The notes: generated by a model not told the origin, from the letters alone. DNA of 64,000 bases from Micropruina sp. (GCA_016716635.1 JADJVZ010000013.1:62001-126000); one strand, 5' to 3'; counted from the stretch's first letter, positions 7,733-15,726 are shown. A program made the numbers and translations.

Positions 7733-9022
7733 ATGAGCGAATGGACTCTGATCATCGACAACACCGACGACGTGTTCGATGCGCTGCGCCATAACCATCA
7801 GCTCAAAATGGGCGCCGAGATCCGCGAACTCGCGTTGATCGCCCAAGCCAGCGACGAATACCAGGTCGACGAAACCCGCGCCGATGCAGCCGCCGAGAAA
7901 CTGATCCAAGCAGGCGCCGACGGCACCGCGACGATCGGCGATTTCCTCGCCATCGAGATCGCCGGACTCCTGCAAATCAGCCCCACGACAGCAGCGCTGC
8001 GCATCAGCGAAACCCTGAACCTGCGCGACCGGCATCCGGAACTGTGGGCGTTCGTCCACGCAGGCACCGTCCGCCCGTGGCAAGCGCTCAAGATCGCCGC
8101 CCGCTGCGTCACAGCAGGCCTCTCCGGCGACGCCGCCAAGTGGGTCGACCACCAACTGGCCATCTCGGTCGCGACGCTCGGCTGGACACGAGCTCTCCGC
8201 ACCCTCGAAGGGCTCATCGTCTCCGCCGACACCGAACTCGCCGCCGAACGCGCCCGCATCCGCCGCGAACAACGCCAGGTATACGTCGGCGACCACACCT
8301 ACGGCGGCTCAATCCTGTTCGCACGCCTCGACACCGAAGACGCGCTCGCCCTCGACCAAACGATCTCCGACCTCTCCAACGCCCTCGCCGCCGCAGGCAG
8401 CACCGAACCCGTCGACCAACGCCGGGCCACCGCGCTCGGCATCCTCGCCGACCCACGAGCAGCGCTCGACCTGCTCACCGGCGCCGGCAACGGCACCCCC
8501 ACCAACCGCACCGCCACCCTCATCGTCCACATCGCCGCAGATTCCCTCTCCCCCGAGACTCAAGCCGCGGGCACCGCGCGGATCGAGGGCGTCGGCCCGC
8601 TCGACCGCGAGACACTCCGCCGGTTCCTGGCGAACCCTCGGGTGACGGTCCGTCCGGTGGTCGACCTGAACACCGCCCCGGCGGTAGACGCTTACGAAAT
8701 CCCGGCCAGGCTCCGGCACCACGTGCAGGCACGCAACCCGGTCGAGGCGTTCCCCTACTCAGCCCGGCGATCGGTCGGGCTCGACCTCGATCACACCGAT
8801 CCTTACCAAACCTCAGCTCCCCCCGGTTCGCACCAAACCCGAGCAGAGAACCTCGGCCCCTTAAGTCGAAGAGTCCACCGCGCCAAGACCGCACGGGCAT
8901 GGAACGTCGTCCAAACTGAGCCGGGAACCTTCGTCTGGACCTCCCGCCACGGCTTCCGCTACGAAGTCAGCCCGCATGGCACCCTCGCGCTCGGACGAGA
9001 GACCCTTCACCAAGCCGCCTGA
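7733..9022 (+). CDS. DUF222 protein with degenerate C-terminal HNH domain (13E12-type)
   Basis: Protein of 429 residues. The N-terminal two thirds, with the stretch DGTATIGDFLAIEIAGLLQI and long helices after it, match the DUF222 domain shared by mycobacterial 13E12 repeat proteins. The C-terminus carries an HNH-like segment: LDLDHTDPY near residue 350, a conserved Asn in RAENLGPLSRRVHRAKT near 380, and the final His. The zinc-binding Cys that usually precede these elements are absent (SVGLDLDH, LSRRVHR), so nuclease activity may be lost or metal-independent of Cys. These genes form dispersed multicopy families, and this one sits beside a 198-bp tandem repeat, which supports past mobility. 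It ends 6 bases before the convergent kinase gene. Function unknown. Confidence 0.88.
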   Translation: MSEWTLIIDNTDDVFDALRHNHQLKMGAEIRELALIAQASDEYQVDETRADAAAEKLIQAGADGTATIGDFLAIEIAGLLQISPTTAALRISETLNLRDRHPELWAFVHAGTVRPWQALKIAARCVTAGLSGDAAKWVDHQLAISVATLGWTRALRTLEGLIVSADTELAAERARIRREQRQVYVGDHTYGGSILFARLDTEDALALDQTISDLSNALAAAGSTEPVDQRRATALGILADPRAALDLLTGAGNGTPTNRTATLIVHIAADSLSPETQAAGTARIEGVGPLDRETLRRFLANPRVTVRPVVDLNTAPAVDAYEIPARLRHHVQARNPVEAFPYSARRSVGLDLDHTDPYQTSAPPGSHQTRAENLGPLSRRVHRAKTARAWNVVQTEPGTFVWTSRHGFRYEVSPHGTLALGRETLHQAA

Positions 9023-9028
9023 GCCTCG

Positions 9029-10444
9029 TTACCCCTCGCCTTCCAACTCCTCCGGCGGCGTCGTGCTGCCCGGGAATCGGATGGTGAACTCGGCGCCACC
9101 CTCGGACGATCGTCCCGCCTTCACCCAGCCGCCGTGCGACTTCACGGTGTGGGCCACGATCGACAGCCCGAGCCCAGACCCCGGCTTATTGCGGGCCTTC
9201 TCGGAGCGGTAGAAGCGCTCGAACACGTGTGGCAGGTCCTCTTCGGCGATGCCCGGACCCTGATCGTCGATCACCAGGCGGTCGCCTTGGAGATGGACGC
9301 GGATCGTCCCATTCGCGGGCGAGAACTTGACCGCGTTGTCGAGCAGGTTGGTGATCGCCCGCTCCAACGATTCGGGCTCGCCGACAAGGTAGAAGGGGTG
9401 GAGTTCGACGTCCCACACCAGTCCCGGGCCACGGCGCTTCACACGCTCGATGGCTGACGAGACGACCGTCCGCAAGTCGATCGGCTCCGGCACGGACGCC
9501 ACGCGATCGTCCCGCGACAGGTGGACGAGGTCGCCCACCAGCGTCGTGAACTCGCCCAGTTGAGCGGCGACATCGCGCAGGATTTCGGCGCGGGCACCCT
9601 CGGGGAGCATGCCTTGCTTGTCGTCGGCGACGAGCAGTTCCACGTTGGTGCGCATCGAGGTGAGGGGCGTGCGGAGCTCGTGGCCGGCGTCCGCGATGAG
9701 GCGACGTTGCCGTTCCCGCGAACTGGCGAGGGAACGCAGCATGGTGTTGAACGCCCGAACGAGGCCCACCAGCTCGTCGGTGCTGTCGGCTTCAAGGGGG
9801 GTGAGGTCGTCGGTTTCGGCGATGTGGGTGAGGGCCCCGGTGAGTCGTCGCAGCGGCTCGGTGGCCGATCGGGCGATGATCCAGCCGATGACCGCCGCGA
9901 CGACGACGCCGGCGCCGCCGAAGCCCAGCAGCGCCCACAGCAGGGCCTGCAGCACCGCTTCGGTGTTGGCGAGCGGACGCTCGAGAACGATCGCGTAGCG
10001 TCCGTCCGCGACGATGATCGGGACGGCGACGACCCGATAACGCTGGCCGCTGTCGTCGGTGGCGGTCCGCGCCGAGGAACCCATCTGCAGCCGCGCGATG
10101 GCCAGCTCTTCGGCCGACGGCGGGACGGGCGTCTTATCGTTCTTGAGGGTGATCGTCCGATTGTCCGAACGGATCAACGACATGTCGACGTCCGAGGCGG
10201 CCAGCGCCGACGGATCCAAGCCGCCGAGGGTCTCGACGTCCTCCCCGATCCAGTTCGCGGTGAAGCTCGCCAACGTGGTGAGGTCGGCGTCCAAACGGTC
10301 GTAGATGGCCCGATGCGTGATGCCGTACGCGGCCACGCCCATGACCGCCACGCATGTGGCGACCGCCAGCGCGATCAGTGCCGCGAGGCGGTCCTGAAGC
10401 GGCCGATCCGCAATCGAGAGAAACCGACGGATCAGCCGGATCAC
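9029..10444 (-). CDS. Sensor histidine kinase, MprB/TcrY-like
   Basis: Membrane sensor kinase of 471 residues. A first transmembrane helix (about 21-43) and a second (about 165-190) bracket an extracytoplasmic sensor of about 120 residues; a HAMP domain follows (about 190-245). The phosphorylated His is residue 255 in ADAGHELRTPLTS. The ATPase domain shows NLLDNAVKFSP, DQGPGI and GSGLGLSIV. Its start overlaps the stop of the response regulator gene by 4 bases, which implies translational coupling. The layout matches actinobacterial envelope-stress systems of the MprAB/TcrXY type. Signal unknown. Confidence 0.95.
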   Translation of the reverse strand: MIRLIRRFLSIADRPLQDRLAALIALAVATCVAVMGVAAYGITHRAIYDRLDADLTTLASFTANWIGEDVETLGGLDPSALAASDVDMSLIRSDNRTITLKNDKTPVPPSAEELAIARLQMGSSARTATDDSGQRYRVVAVPIIVADGRYAIVLERPLANTEAVLQALLWALLGFGGAGVVVAAVIGWIIARSATEPLRRLTGALTHIAETDDLTPLEADSTDELVGLVRAFNTMLRSLASSRERQRRLIADAGHELRTPLTSMRTNVELLVADDKQGMLPEGARAEILRDVAAQLGEFTTLVGDLVHLSRDDRVASVPEPIDLRTVVSSAIERVKRRGPGLVWDVELHPFYLVGEPESLERAITNLLDNAVKFSPANGTIRVHLQGDRLVIDDQGPGIAEEDLPHVFERFYRSEKARNKPGSGLGLSIVAHTVKSHGGWVKAGRSSEGGAEFTIRFPGSTTPPEELEGEG

Positions 10445-11139
10445 GGGGGCGTCTCGCGCAGCACGTAACCAATGCCTCGCACGGTGTGGATCAGCCGCGA
10501 GGCGTTATCGGCCTCGGTCTTACGCCGCAGGTAGCCGATGTACACCTCGAGGGAATTGGCCGTGGTGGGGAAGTCGAAACCCCACACCTCGTTGAGGAGC
10601 CAACCGCGTTCCAGCACCCGGCGCGGGTTCTCCATGAAGGTCTGCAGGAGCGCGAACTCGGTGCGAGTGAGGCTGATCCGATGGCCCGCCCGCTGCACCT
10701 CACGGGTCTGCAGATCAAGGCTCAGGTCTTCGAAGTGCAGCGTCTCGTCGTGCCCGTCGCCACCCTCGTCGCCGCCGGGACGCTGCCGCCGGGTCAACGC
10801 CCGCAGGCGCGCCAGCAACTCATCGAGGGCGAACGGCTTCGCCATGTAGTCGTCGGCGCCCGCGTCCAACCCGTCCACGCGGTCGCCGACCGCGTCGCGT
10901 GCCGTCAGGACGAGAATCGGGACGTCGTTGCCGGTCGAGCGCAGCATGCGCGTGGTCTCCAGACCGTCCAGGCGCGGCATCATCACGTCCATCACGACGG
11001 CGTCGACACGGTGACCGGCGAGTTTGGCCAACGCCTCAACACCGTCGGACGCCTCGATCACCTCATAGCCGGAGTACTTCAGTGACCGGGCCAGGGAATC
11101 GCGAACGGCTTGGTCGTCATCGACAACAAGGATCTGCAT
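10441..11139 (-). CDS. OmpR/PhoB-type response regulator, MprA-like
   Basis: Response regulator of 232 residues and partner of the downstream kinase. ATG at 11139 gives MQILVVDDDQAVRDSL, the normal receiver opening; the open frame extends further upstream but without family likeness. Phospho-acceptor D51 lies in VVMDVMMPRLDG and the conserved Lys in DDYMAKPF near residue 101. The C-terminal winged helix (about 135-232) has the typical RTEFALLQTFMENPRRVLERGWLL and ends with LIHTVRGIGYVLRE. Likely autoregulated with the kinase. Confidence 0.95.
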   Translation of the reverse strand: MQILVVDDDQAVRDSLARSLKYSGYEVIEASDGVEALAKLAGHRVDAVVMDVMMPRLDGLETTRMLRSTGNDVPILVLTARDAVGDRVDGLDAGADDYMAKPFALDELLARLRALTRRQRPGGDEGGDGHDETLHFEDLSLDLQTREVQRAGHRISLTRTEFALLQTFMENPRRVLERGWLLNEVWGFDFPTTANSLEVYIGYLRRKTEADNASRLIHTVRGIGYVLRETPP

Positions 11140-11143
11140 GTTG

Positions 11144-11641
11144 TCAGCCTGCCACGCCGGAGCGTCGTACCCCGCGACGCAACTCTCGGATGCGGTCGAA
11201 CACGCCCGGCAGAGCCGCCTCGATGGCCTCAGCTGTCTCCTGGAAACCGGACGGGGGGCCATACCAAGGGTCCGGCACACCGGATCCGGGGGCGGCCGCG
11301 GGATCGAAGTCCGTGAGCAACGCCAGGTTGGTGGCATCGGGCGCTAGGCGCCGCATCATGTCGACGTGCCGCGGCTCTAATCCGATGACGAGGTCGGCGC
11401 CCCGGATCTCGCTCGCGGTGATCTTGTGGGCGCGATGCCCGGAGGCCCGGTAGCCCTGGGCGGTCAGAACGCGAGCCGCCCGGGAGTCGATGGGGCTGCC
11501 CCGCTCTTCGTCCGACACCCCTGCGGAGGTGAAATGGACGCCCGTCAGCCCGTCCCGCTCGGCCATACCGTCGGCCATGCGCTCAGCCATGGGGGAACGG
11601 CAGATGTTCCCCCAGCAGACGAAAACGACCTCGACGGTCAC
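11144..11641 (-). CDS. Low-molecular-weight protein-tyrosine phosphatase
   Basis: Cytosolic phosphatase of 165 residues. The P-loop reads VCWGNICRSP near residue 10, matching C(X)5RS of the LMW-PTP family, with W in the place often held by L. The distal general acid is in DFDPAAAPGSGVPDPWYGPPSGF, with the DPWYG motif near residue 130. GTG 11641 is chosen because it places the P-loop at the N-terminus as in the family and overlaps the upstream holin-like gene stop by 4 bases, a sign of coupling. It may act on tyrosine-phosphorylated proteins or arsenate; the neighbours do not settle this. The response regulator gene follows only 4 bases after it. Confidence 0.93.
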   Translation of the reverse strand: MTVEVVFVCWGNICRSPMAERMADGMAERDGLTGVHFTSAGVSDEERGSPIDSRAARVLTAQGYRASGHRAHKITASEIRGADLVIGLEPRHVDMMRRLAPDATNLALLTDFDPAAAPGSGVPDPWYGPPSGFQETAEAIEAALPGVFDRIRELRRGVRRSGVAG

Positions 11642-12018
11642 CGGTGCACTTGGCCCTTCTTGGCGAAGAACGCGTTCATGATGAAACTCACGACGCTCAC
11701 TAGGAGCGCACCCCAAAACGCCGCGGCCACGTCGGTGACGCGCCAGCCGAGGCCCAACTGGGTGGCGGCCCACGAGGTGAGCAGCAGCAGGCCCGCGTTC
11801 ACGACCAGCAAGAACAGCGCCAGGGCGATCAGGATTAGAGGTGAGTTGCTCACCTTGAACAGGGGTTTCACGATGCTGTTCACCACGCCGAAGATCACGG
11901 TCACGATCACCATCGAGAGCACTCGGCGCTCGATCGGGCCCGAGTCAAGGACGATGCCGGGCACCAGCCAGGTGGCCACGGCCAGGGCGGCGGCGTTAAC
12001 CAGGAAGCGAACGAGCAT
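11638..12018 (-). CDS. Phage-holin-family (superfamily IV-like) small membrane protein
   Basis: Membrane protein of 126 residues with four hydrophobic helices (about 1-20, 30-50, 57-82, 92-118). The motifs VPGIVLDSG and FGVVNSIVKPLFKV match the widespread bacterial phage-holin-4-like family, which despite its name is chromosomal and not tied to lysis. ATG 12018 is preferred: TAGGAT on the minus strand (12026-12031) ends 7 bases before it, so the mRNA may be leaderless. The stop overlaps the phosphatase start by 4 bases. Function unknown. Confidence 0.88.
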   Translation of the reverse strand: MLVRFLVNAAALAVATWLVPGIVLDSGPIERRVLSMVIVTVIFGVVNSIVKPLFKVSNSPLILIALALFLLVVNAGLLLLTSWAATQLGLGWRVTDVAAAFWGALLVSVVSFIMNAFFAKKGQVHR

Positions 12019-12046
12019 GCTGTGAATCCTAGTTGCTGCCAGACTG

Positions 12047-12078
12047 GTCCTTTCCCGCCGCACTATGTGAGAAAGGAC
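12047..12078 (+). promoter_or_regulatory. Inverted repeat covering the argF ribosome-binding site
   Basis: GTCCTTTC at 12047-12054 and GAAAGGAC at 12071-12078 are perfect 8-bp complements around a 16-base loop. The right arm contains the likely Shine-Dalgarno sequence GAAAGGA of argF, 8-14 bases before GTG 12086. If the transcript starts upstream, the hairpin could hide the ribosome site. A TATGTG hexamer inside the loop could instead be a -10 element. Confidence 0.4.
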
Positions 12079-12085
12079 GGCCCCC

Positions 12086-13084
12086 GTGACCGGCCTTCTT
12101 GGACGCCACTTCCTCAAGGAACTCGACTACACCCCCCAGGAGTGGACGTCGCTGCTCGACCTGGCCGCCGAGCTCAAGGCTGAGCGCGCCCGCGGCCGTC
12201 AGGTGCGGCGCTTGGAGGGCATGAACATCGCCCTCATTTTCGAGAAGACCTCCACGCGCACCCGTTCGGGCTTCGAGGTGGCCGCCTTCGAGCAGGGCGC
12301 GCACGTCACCTGTTTCGATCCTTCCGGTAGCCAATTTGGCCACAAGGAGTCTGTCGCCGACAGCGCCCGCGTGTTGTCGCGGCTGTACCAAGGCATCGAG
12401 CACCGCGGCGCCGACCAGCACGTCGTGGAGACGCTCGCCGCCAACTCAACAGTCCCGGTGTGGAACGGCCTTTCTGACTCGTGGCACCCCACGCAGAGCC
12501 TGTGCGACATGTTCACCATGCGCGAGGCGTCCGCGAAGGACGACCACGACATCGCCTTCGCCTATCTCGGCGACGCCCGCTTCAACTCGGGGAACTCGCT
12601 GCTCATCGCGGGCGCGATGATGGGCATGGACGTCCGGATCGTCGCCCCGGCGGCGTTCCAGCCCGCCGCGGATGTGGTGGCGAAAGCCCGGACCATCGCC
12701 GAGGCCACCGGCGCCCGCATCACCATCACCGACGACGTCCAGAAGGGCGTCAAGGGTGCCGGGTTCATCCACACCGACATCTGGGTGTCGATGGGCGAGC
12801 CCAAGTCAGCCTGGGGCGAACGCATTCCGCTGCTGGCCCCCTACCGCGTCACCGCCGACATCATGGACGCCACCCGCGACCCCGACGTGAAGTTCATGCA
12901 CTGCCTGCCGAGCTACCACAACATGGACACCTCGGTGGCCCGCGAGGTGGTCGAGCTGACCGGCCTGGAGCCCTTCGAGGTGACGGACGAAGTGTTCGAG
13001 TCGCCCGCCTCGATCGTGTTCGATCAGGCCGAAAACCGCATGCACACCATCAAGGCGATCCTGGTGGCGACGCTCTCGCGCTGA
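12086..13084 (+). CDS. argF: Ornithine carbamoyltransferase
   Basis: Transfers the carbamoyl group from carbamoyl phosphate to ornithine to make citrulline. The 332-residue length and motifs fit: carbamoyl-phosphate loop STRTR at 56-60, HPTQ at 134-137, and HCLPSYHN near 272 with the catalytic Cys. The sequence resembles the 330-340-residue OTC branch that includes both anabolic ArgF and catabolic ArcB enzymes. No other arginine gene is adjacent, so direction of use cannot be decided; argF is the more neutral name. GTG start 12086 has GAAAGGA upstream, inside an inverted repeat. Confidence 0.95.
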   Translation: MTGLLGRHFLKELDYTPQEWTSLLDLAAELKAERARGRQVRRLEGMNIALIFEKTSTRTRSGFEVAAFEQGAHVTCFDPSGSQFGHKESVADSARVLSRLYQGIEHRGADQHVVETLAANSTVPVWNGLSDSWHPTQSLCDMFTMREASAKDDHDIAFAYLGDARFNSGNSLLIAGAMMGMDVRIVAPAAFQPAADVVAKARTIAEATGARITITDDVQKGVKGAGFIHTDIWVSMGEPKSAWGERIPLLAPYRVTADIMDATRDPDVKFMHCLPSYHNMDTSVAREVVELTGLEPFEVTDEVFESPASIVFDQAENRMHTIKAILVATLSR

Positions 13085-13087
13085 CGC

Positions 13088-13738
13088 TTAGCCGCCGGAG
13101 GCCGCGGCGGCGCGCAAGACCTGGAGGGCGGTCAGGGTGGCTGTGGCCGGCCAACTTTGCTCGCAGTACGCCTTGGCGGCAAGCTTCAGGGGCTTGGCCT
13201 CCACGAGTCGACCCCGCTTCATCACGGGGACGGTGATCCCGGTCGCGTAGAGCAACCCGGCCAGCGTGGCCGTCTCTGGGTCGGCCGTGGCACCGTTGAA
13301 CAACACGGCGTCGAGTCGATCGAGCAGTTCCGTGCGCGGACGCGTGTCGATCACCCGCCAGTGGTGTGTCGGGATGCCCAGGATGGAGCCTCGTTGATCC
13401 GACAGGATCTCGGCGGCCACGAGGCGACTCCGCACGGCCTGGCGCCAGTCCGACTGGGCCACTTGCAGGACCGACGAGGGCGTCTTCCAGTGGGAGGTGG
13501 CGATGAACTCCAAGCCTCGGACCAAGAGCGGATCGGTCGGCGGCGCCAGGTCGGTGTTGACGGTGATCTTGCCCTTCTTCACCGAGGTCTCACCCTTTTC
13601 GCCCAGCCGCACGTGACCGCTGAGCGCGAGCTCGGCCATCACCGCCCCCGCCACGGCGACGTCGACGGCTGTCGCCACCAGCAGGGGTCGGCCCTCGTCC
13701 GGGTAGATACACAGCAGCAACGACTCCGCGAGCAGCAT
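13088..13738 (-). CDS. GPP34 (Golgi phosphoprotein 3-like) family protein, copy 1
   Basis: Protein of 216 residues related to the GOLPH3/GPP34 fold. The start MLLAESLLLCIYPDEGRPL, the stretch ALSGHVRLGEKG near residue 44 and the late TATLAGLLYATGITVPVMKRG are typical of actinobacterial members. In eukaryotes the fold binds phosphatidylinositol 4-phosphate; bacterial members have no established role. ATG 13738 was chosen to match its paralog at 13915-14541. A truncated HAD phosphatase end (13750-13905) lies just upstream, which shows that this gene arose as the downstream half of a duplicated HAD-GPP34 pair. It ends 3 bases after the convergent argF stop. Confidence 0.88.
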   Translation of the reverse strand: MLLAESLLLCIYPDEGRPLLVATAVDVAVAGAVMAELALSGHVRLGEKGETSVKKGKITVNTDLAPPTDPLLVRGLEFIATSHWKTPSSVLQVAQSDWRQAVRSRLVAAEILSDQRGSILGIPTHHWRVIDTRPRTELLDRLDAVLFNGATADPETATLAGLLYATGITVPVMKRGRLVEAKPLKLAAKAYCEQSWPATATLTALQVLRAAAASGG

Positions 13739-13749
13739 GGCCCCTCCAG

Positions 13750-13905
13750 TTATCCGATGAGCGGGTTCCCCAGCGAGTTCAGCCAGGCCAGGCTGTCGGC
13801 GTCCGACTGCCATAGGTGAGCCTGCCAGCCGAACGCGAAGGCGCCCTCAACGTTGGGAAGTCTGTCATCAATGAAGGCCACTTCGTCGGGCGAACAGGTG
13901 AGTCT
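13750..13905 (-). pseudogene. Truncated C-terminal remnant of the HAD hydrolase gene
   Basis: Read on the minus strand this encodes VAFIDDRLPNVEGAFAFGWQ and continues to LNSLGNPLIG and a stop. It is the last 45-50 codons of the intact HAD gene at 14554-15159, with only a few changes and an open frame. There is no room for an N-terminus: the stop of the second GPP34 gene lies at 13915. It is a scar of a tandem duplication of HAD-GPP34 in which this HAD copy lost its 5' three quarters. Confidence 0.88.
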
Positions 13906-13914
13906 CGCAACGCG

Positions 13915-14541
13915 CTAGGTCGCCTGCAGCGCGGAGTATGTGGCTTGGGCTGGCCAACTCTGCTGCCAATAGGCCTTCGCCGCCGTTCTCAGCGGCGTGG
14001 CTTCCACATGTCGTCCCCGCTGCATCACTGGCACTGTGATTCCACAGGCGTAGATCATGCCCGCCATAGTGGCGGCCTCCGGATCAGCGGGCGCCCCGTT
14101 GAAAAGCACCTGATCGAGGCGATCCAGCAGCTCGGTGCGCGGGCGTGGATCAATGACCGTCCATCGATGAGTCGAGACGCCAAGCACACCACGGCGGACG
14201 TCCGAGAGGATCTCAGCCCGGACCAGTCGTTCCCGCACAGCTTTGCGCCACTCGGATTGGGCTGTCTGAAGGACACTGGCGGGGGACTTCCAGAAGGATT
14301 TGGCCACGAACTCCATGCCCCGAGCCAGCAAAGGATCCGTCAGTGGTGATGCCTCCGCGTTGACGGTGATCTTGCCCTCCTTGACGGTGGTCTCGCCTTC
14401 CTCGCCGAGCCGGACATGCCCACTAAGCGCCAGATCCGCCACCACCGCACCAGCAAGGGCAATATCGAGGGAGGCGCCTCGCAACAGCGGCGAACCCTTG
14501 TCGGGCAAAACCAGCAACATCAGGTTCTCGGCGAGCAGCAT
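13915..14541 (-). CDS. GPP34 (Golgi phosphoprotein 3-like) family protein, copy 2
   Basis: Protein of 208 residues and clear paralog of the gene at 13088-13738: both share the MLLAE start, ALSGHVRLGE, KGKITVN, PRPRTELLDRLD and GITVPVM segments in the same order, but differ at many positions, so the duplication is not recent. It starts 13 bases after the HAD gene stop with a GGAGGG ribosome site, so it is probably translated from the same mRNA. The tight link with a HAD phosphatase may point to a shared lipid or phosphate function. Role unknown. Confidence 0.88.
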   Translation of the reverse strand: MLLAENLMLLVLPDKGSPLLRGASLDIALAGAVVADLALSGHVRLGEEGETTVKEGKITVNAEASPLTDPLLARGMEFVAKSFWKSPASVLQTAQSEWRKAVRERLVRAEILSDVRRGVLGVSTHRWTVIDPRPRTELLDRLDQVLFNGAPADPEAATMAGMIYACGITVPVMQRGRHVEATPLRTAAKAYWQQSWPAQATYSALQAT

Positions 14542-14553
14542 GGGACCCTCCAG

Positions 14554-15159
14554 TTATCCGACGAGTGGGATCCCCAGCGAGTTCAGCCAGGCCCGGCTGT
14601 CGGCGTCCGAGATCCAGAGGTGGGCCTGCCAGCCGAACGCGAGGGCGCCCTCAACGTTGGGAAGTCTGTCATCAATGAAGGCCACCTGAGCGGGCGGACA
14701 GAGCAGATTCTCCTGGACGGTCGCGTAGATCCGCGGGTCGGGCTTGGAGAAGCCGAGTTCGGCCGACACGTAGACGTCATCGACCAAGCCCCGCCATTCG
14801 GCGTGGGCGATCGTGTCCACCATCGCCATGGGGGCATTCGACAGCACCACGATGTGGCGTCCCTGTTCTTGGCAGTCCGCGACGAGTTCGTGCGCCTCGG
14901 GACGCAACGGCATCCAGGCCTCGGCGTCCTGGCGCTCCAACCGGGCGGCGATTCCCGGCGTGACCTCGGCGCCCACGCGCTCCAGGAGTGCATGCCAGTA
15001 AGTCTCGGCCGAGCCACCGTCGTCGTAGGCGCGACGGCCCTCCCAGTAGTGGGCTTCGATGGCCTCGGGGGTGACACCCAGCAGGGCCGCGGGGGCGGTG
15101 TAGATGTCGGTCCCGGGGGCCAAAACAGTGCCCAGGTCAAACACGACAGTGCGGATCAT
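14554..15159 (-). CDS. HAD-superfamily hydrolase
   Basis: Phosphatase-type protein of 201 residues. Motif I is weakened: the N-terminus reads MIRTVVFDLGTVLAPG, where the usual DxD/DxG nucleophile region is D-L-G-T, as in many HAD-IA members. Motif II is VVLSNAP near 103, the motif III Lys is in GFSKPDPRIY near 146, and motif IV is VAFIDDRLPNVEGA near 165. The start overlaps the DUF2871 gene end by 23 bases and has AGGAGGAAG just upstream. Order on the mRNA is DUF2871, HAD, GPP34, HAD remnant, GPP34. Substrate unknown. Confidence 0.9.
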   Translation of the reverse strand: MIRTVVFDLGTVLAPGTDIYTAPAALLGVTPEAIEAHYWEGRRAYDDGGSAETYWHALLERVGAEVTPGIAARLERQDAEAWMPLRPEAHELVADCQEQGRHIVVLSNAPMAMVDTIAHAEWRGLVDDVYVSAELGFSKPDPRIYATVQENLLCPPAQVAFIDDRLPNVEGALAFGWQAHLWISDADSRAWLNSLGIPLVG

Positions 15160-15670
15160 GCTTCCTCCTGGCGGTCATTCGACCACGCGGACGCCGGCCG
15201 TGGATCTGCGTCCCAGCCCGCGTCCGCGCGCGGCTCGGGGTCGCGCTGGCCGGGGTGACCTTGGACGACATCGCCGGCGCGAGAGCCACGAACAGCAGGA
15301 CGAAGCCCACGGTCAAGGTGATGTGACCGAGCCCAGCGATCCCCGCGAGGGCGGCGTTGTTGGCGGCGACGGTGTTCTTCATGACCTGGAAGATGCCCTT
15401 GATGACCAGGGTGGAAACGGTCACGAGCAGGCCCGCATTCCACACCCAGAAGAAGGCGGTGAGGGGGCGTCCAGAGAGGTGGAACACCTTGACGAGCGCC
15501 ATGACGATGAGCAGCATCGCGGTGCCGAGCATCAAGGAGTGCGTGTGGACGAGCGCCAGTTGCGTGCCGCCGTTGACGTTCATCGCCTTGGTGAACTCGC
15601 GGTAGAAGAGGCCACTCAGGAGACCGGTGACGGTCCAGGCAGCGGCGGCCAGATACAGCTTGCGGAGCAT
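15137..15670 (-). CDS. DUF2871-family membrane protein
   Basis: Membrane protein of 177 residues with four hydrophobic helices (about 5-22, 43-62, 73-93, 108-130). LSGLFYREFTKAMN near residue 19 and LALVHTHSLMLGTAML near 38 fit the DUF2871 family, whose paired His have led to suggestions of haem or metal binding; that is not proven. The last 45 or so residues are basic and disordered and overlap the HAD gene start. Promoter elements and a 15-bp palindrome lie upstream (15698-15726). It heads the operon that continues into HAD and GPP34 genes. GAAGGA ribosome site before ATG 15670. Confidence 0.85.
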   Translation of the reverse strand: MLRKLYLAAAAWTVTGLLSGLFYREFTKAMNVNGGTQLALVHTHSLMLGTAMLLIVMALVKVFHLSGRPLTAFFWVWNAGLLVTVSTLVIKGIFQVMKNTVAANNAALAGIAGLGHITLTVGFVLLFVALAPAMSSKVTPASATPSRARTRAGTQIHGRRPRGRMTARRKHDPHCRV

Positions 15671-15697
15671 GGGGAGTCCTTCAGATCGGGAACGGCC

Positions 15698-15726
15698 ACC
15701 CTACCCTTAGCGACAGGCTGTCGCAA
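15698..15726 (-). promoter_or_regulatory. Promoter and palindromic operator of the DUF2871-HAD-GPP34 operon
   Basis: On the minus strand, TTGCGA (15721-15726), a 17-base spacer and TAGGGT (15698-15703) form a plausible promoter. GCGACAG-G-CTGTCGC at 15710-15724 is a palindrome with 7-bp arms and a single central base, covering the -35 edge and spacer. This placement is typical of a TetR- or MarR-type repressor site. No such regulator gene is adjacent. Confidence 0.55.

Noticed and set aside
11638..12018. Prophage remnant because of the holin-like protein.
   Set aside because: The family is widely chromosomal, and no integrase, endolysin or structural phage gene is present.
12086..13084. Arginine deiminase pathway role (arcB) for the carbamoyltransferase.
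   Set aside because: No arcA, arcC or arcD gene is nearby, so the catabolic role cannot be supported from this window.
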